This document shows, one piece after another, positions 63,410 to 64,000 of a stretch of 64,000 bases of DNA. A program made the position numbers and the translations under genes. Source of the DNA: DTKD01 sp050948905 (GTDB lineage Bacteria; Armatimonadota; UBA5829); NCBI GenBank assembly GCA_050948905.1, contig JBMNES010000001.1, positions 1,488,001 to 1,552,000 of the forward strand, read 5' to 3'. Position 1 is the first letter of the stretch; every line of letters begins with the position of its first letter. Below the pieces are notes generated by a model. That model made no database searches. It was not told where the DNA came from and worked only from the letters and a program-made list of their open reading frames with translations.

Positions 63410-64000
63410 TTATTTCTTTGTCTTTGCAGTATCAGATTTCTGATTCGTGACTTCGGGCACAGGCCGAATCTGCTTGCCCTTGGGCAGCTCAAATGTGGCT
63501 GAGGGTATCTTCTGGTTGACTTTGTATGATAGATAAGTGGCGCTGGCACGGTCGGCTTTGTTCGGCCCCTCAACCTCAATCTTCATCGGGCTGTTTTTTG
63601 CGGCATTCACCCACAGCTTACACTTCCAGCCGGAGACAGGGTCTTTATATTCGTGGACGTCGCATTTTTCCTCATCAAGCGTCGCCTTGCCCAGCGATTT
63701 CGCGTTATTGGCTTTGAGAAATGCCTTCACATCCCCGATCGGCCCGGGAAACAGCGCCATTGGGTTCTCTTTTTTGTGACCCGCGGGATATTTACCGATA
63801 AAAGGAGTGCTGCCGAGCATAAATAACCCATCGTTATTCTTTATCAACTTCAGATCCATCCCCGGCGATGCCACTTCCCACAGAAAATTCTTTCCGTCGA
63901 TAGTCATCGTGCGCGTGCCCGCGTCGCCGAAAGGATTCTTCAGACGTACCTTATATATAGTAGCCGTCCCTGCAGTTGGCTTAGCGACGCTCTTGGTGGG
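63410..64000 (-). CDS. LolA-like periplasmic protein (N-terminus beyond window)
   Basis: The frame is open through the right edge, so the start lies outside; about 196 residues are visible. The pattern MTIDGKNFLWEVASPGMDLK, LDEEKCDVHEYKDPVSGWKC, KLWVNAAKNSPMKIEVEG and ATYLSYKVNQKIPSATFELP followed by KGK is that of LolA/LolB-fold proteins (outer-membrane lipoprotein-sorting-like). They bind lipid acyl chains in a half beta-barrel. Two cysteines in the visible part could form a disulfide. An ATG at 63907 exists but conserved-looking sequence (TATIYKVRLKNPFGDAGTRT) continues upstream of it. The assignment to LolA itself is not secure. Confidence 0.65.
   Translation of the reverse strand, partial: PTKSVAKPTAGTATIYKVRLKNPFGDAGTRTMTIDGKNFLWEVASPGMDLKLIKNNDGLFMLGSTPFIGKYPAGHKKENPMALFPGPIGDVKAFLKANNAKSLGKATLDEEKCDVHEYKDPVSGWKCKLWVNAAKNSPMKIEVEGPNKADRASATYLSYKVNQKIPSATFELPKGKQIRPVPEVTNQKSDTAKTKK

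Overview
The window comes from a diderm (Gram-negative-type) bacterial chromosome. It encodes a TolC/AcrA/AcrB-type efflux pump, a secretin-based Tad pilus, a PEP-CTERM protein, a periplasmic multihaem cytochrome and a LolA-like protein. No rRNA, tRNA, transposase, phage or CRISPR was seen. Several giant secreted proteins are built from FN3-like, PQQ and NHL repeats, and short dispersed repeats are frequent. This style fits an uncultured lineage such as Armatimonadota, but that placement is inference, not proof.

Layout. 1-542 (+) is the 3' end of trmFO. 1163-9758 (-) is one probable operon, read from high to low coordinates: AbrB-type regulator, TolC-type outer-membrane protein, HlyD/AcrA-type adaptor, AcrB-type RND pump, tgt (queuosine tRNA modification) and an HD-domain hydrolase. 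guaB (10041-11573, +) encodes an IMP dehydrogenase that resembles the eukaryotic enzyme more than the usual bacterial one. icd (12088-13233, -) follows. 13418-16607 (+) is a glycerophosphodiester operon: two tandem periplasmic phosphodiesterases and an organophosphate:phosphate antiporter.

16995-27038 (+) is a complete Tad/Flp pilus locus: prepilin peptidase, Flp pilin, TadE, TadG, CpaB, CpaC, CpaE, CpaF, TadB and TadC. It is followed by two large secreted proteins, a beta-propeller with Ca-binding loops and a 1783-residue cysteine-rich DUF11-type repeat protein. The two share a C-terminal domain of about 230 residues that I do not recognise. A small Lys/Pro-rich exported protein comes next.

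36778-61111 (-) is a block of four huge exported proteins: an FN3 x15 protein with an LVIVD-type propeller, a subtilisin-like protease, a 3551-residue PQQ/FN3-like repeat protein, and a propeller-like protein. The last three end in the same tandem OB-fold-like module. The 3551-residue gene holds an exact 909-bp higher-order repeat, seven copies in register. The right edge has a PEP-CTERM protein (+), a degenerate metallophosphoesterase fused to a tetrahaem cytochrome (-), and a partial LolA-like gene (-).

Intergenic space carries a modular family of dispersed repeats (a CATTTCGAGCGAAGCGAGAA core, GGTTGTCGGTT arrays, CTTCCAACTTC arrays and GC hairpins). They are often tandemly duplicated, and in places they supply the ends of genes.
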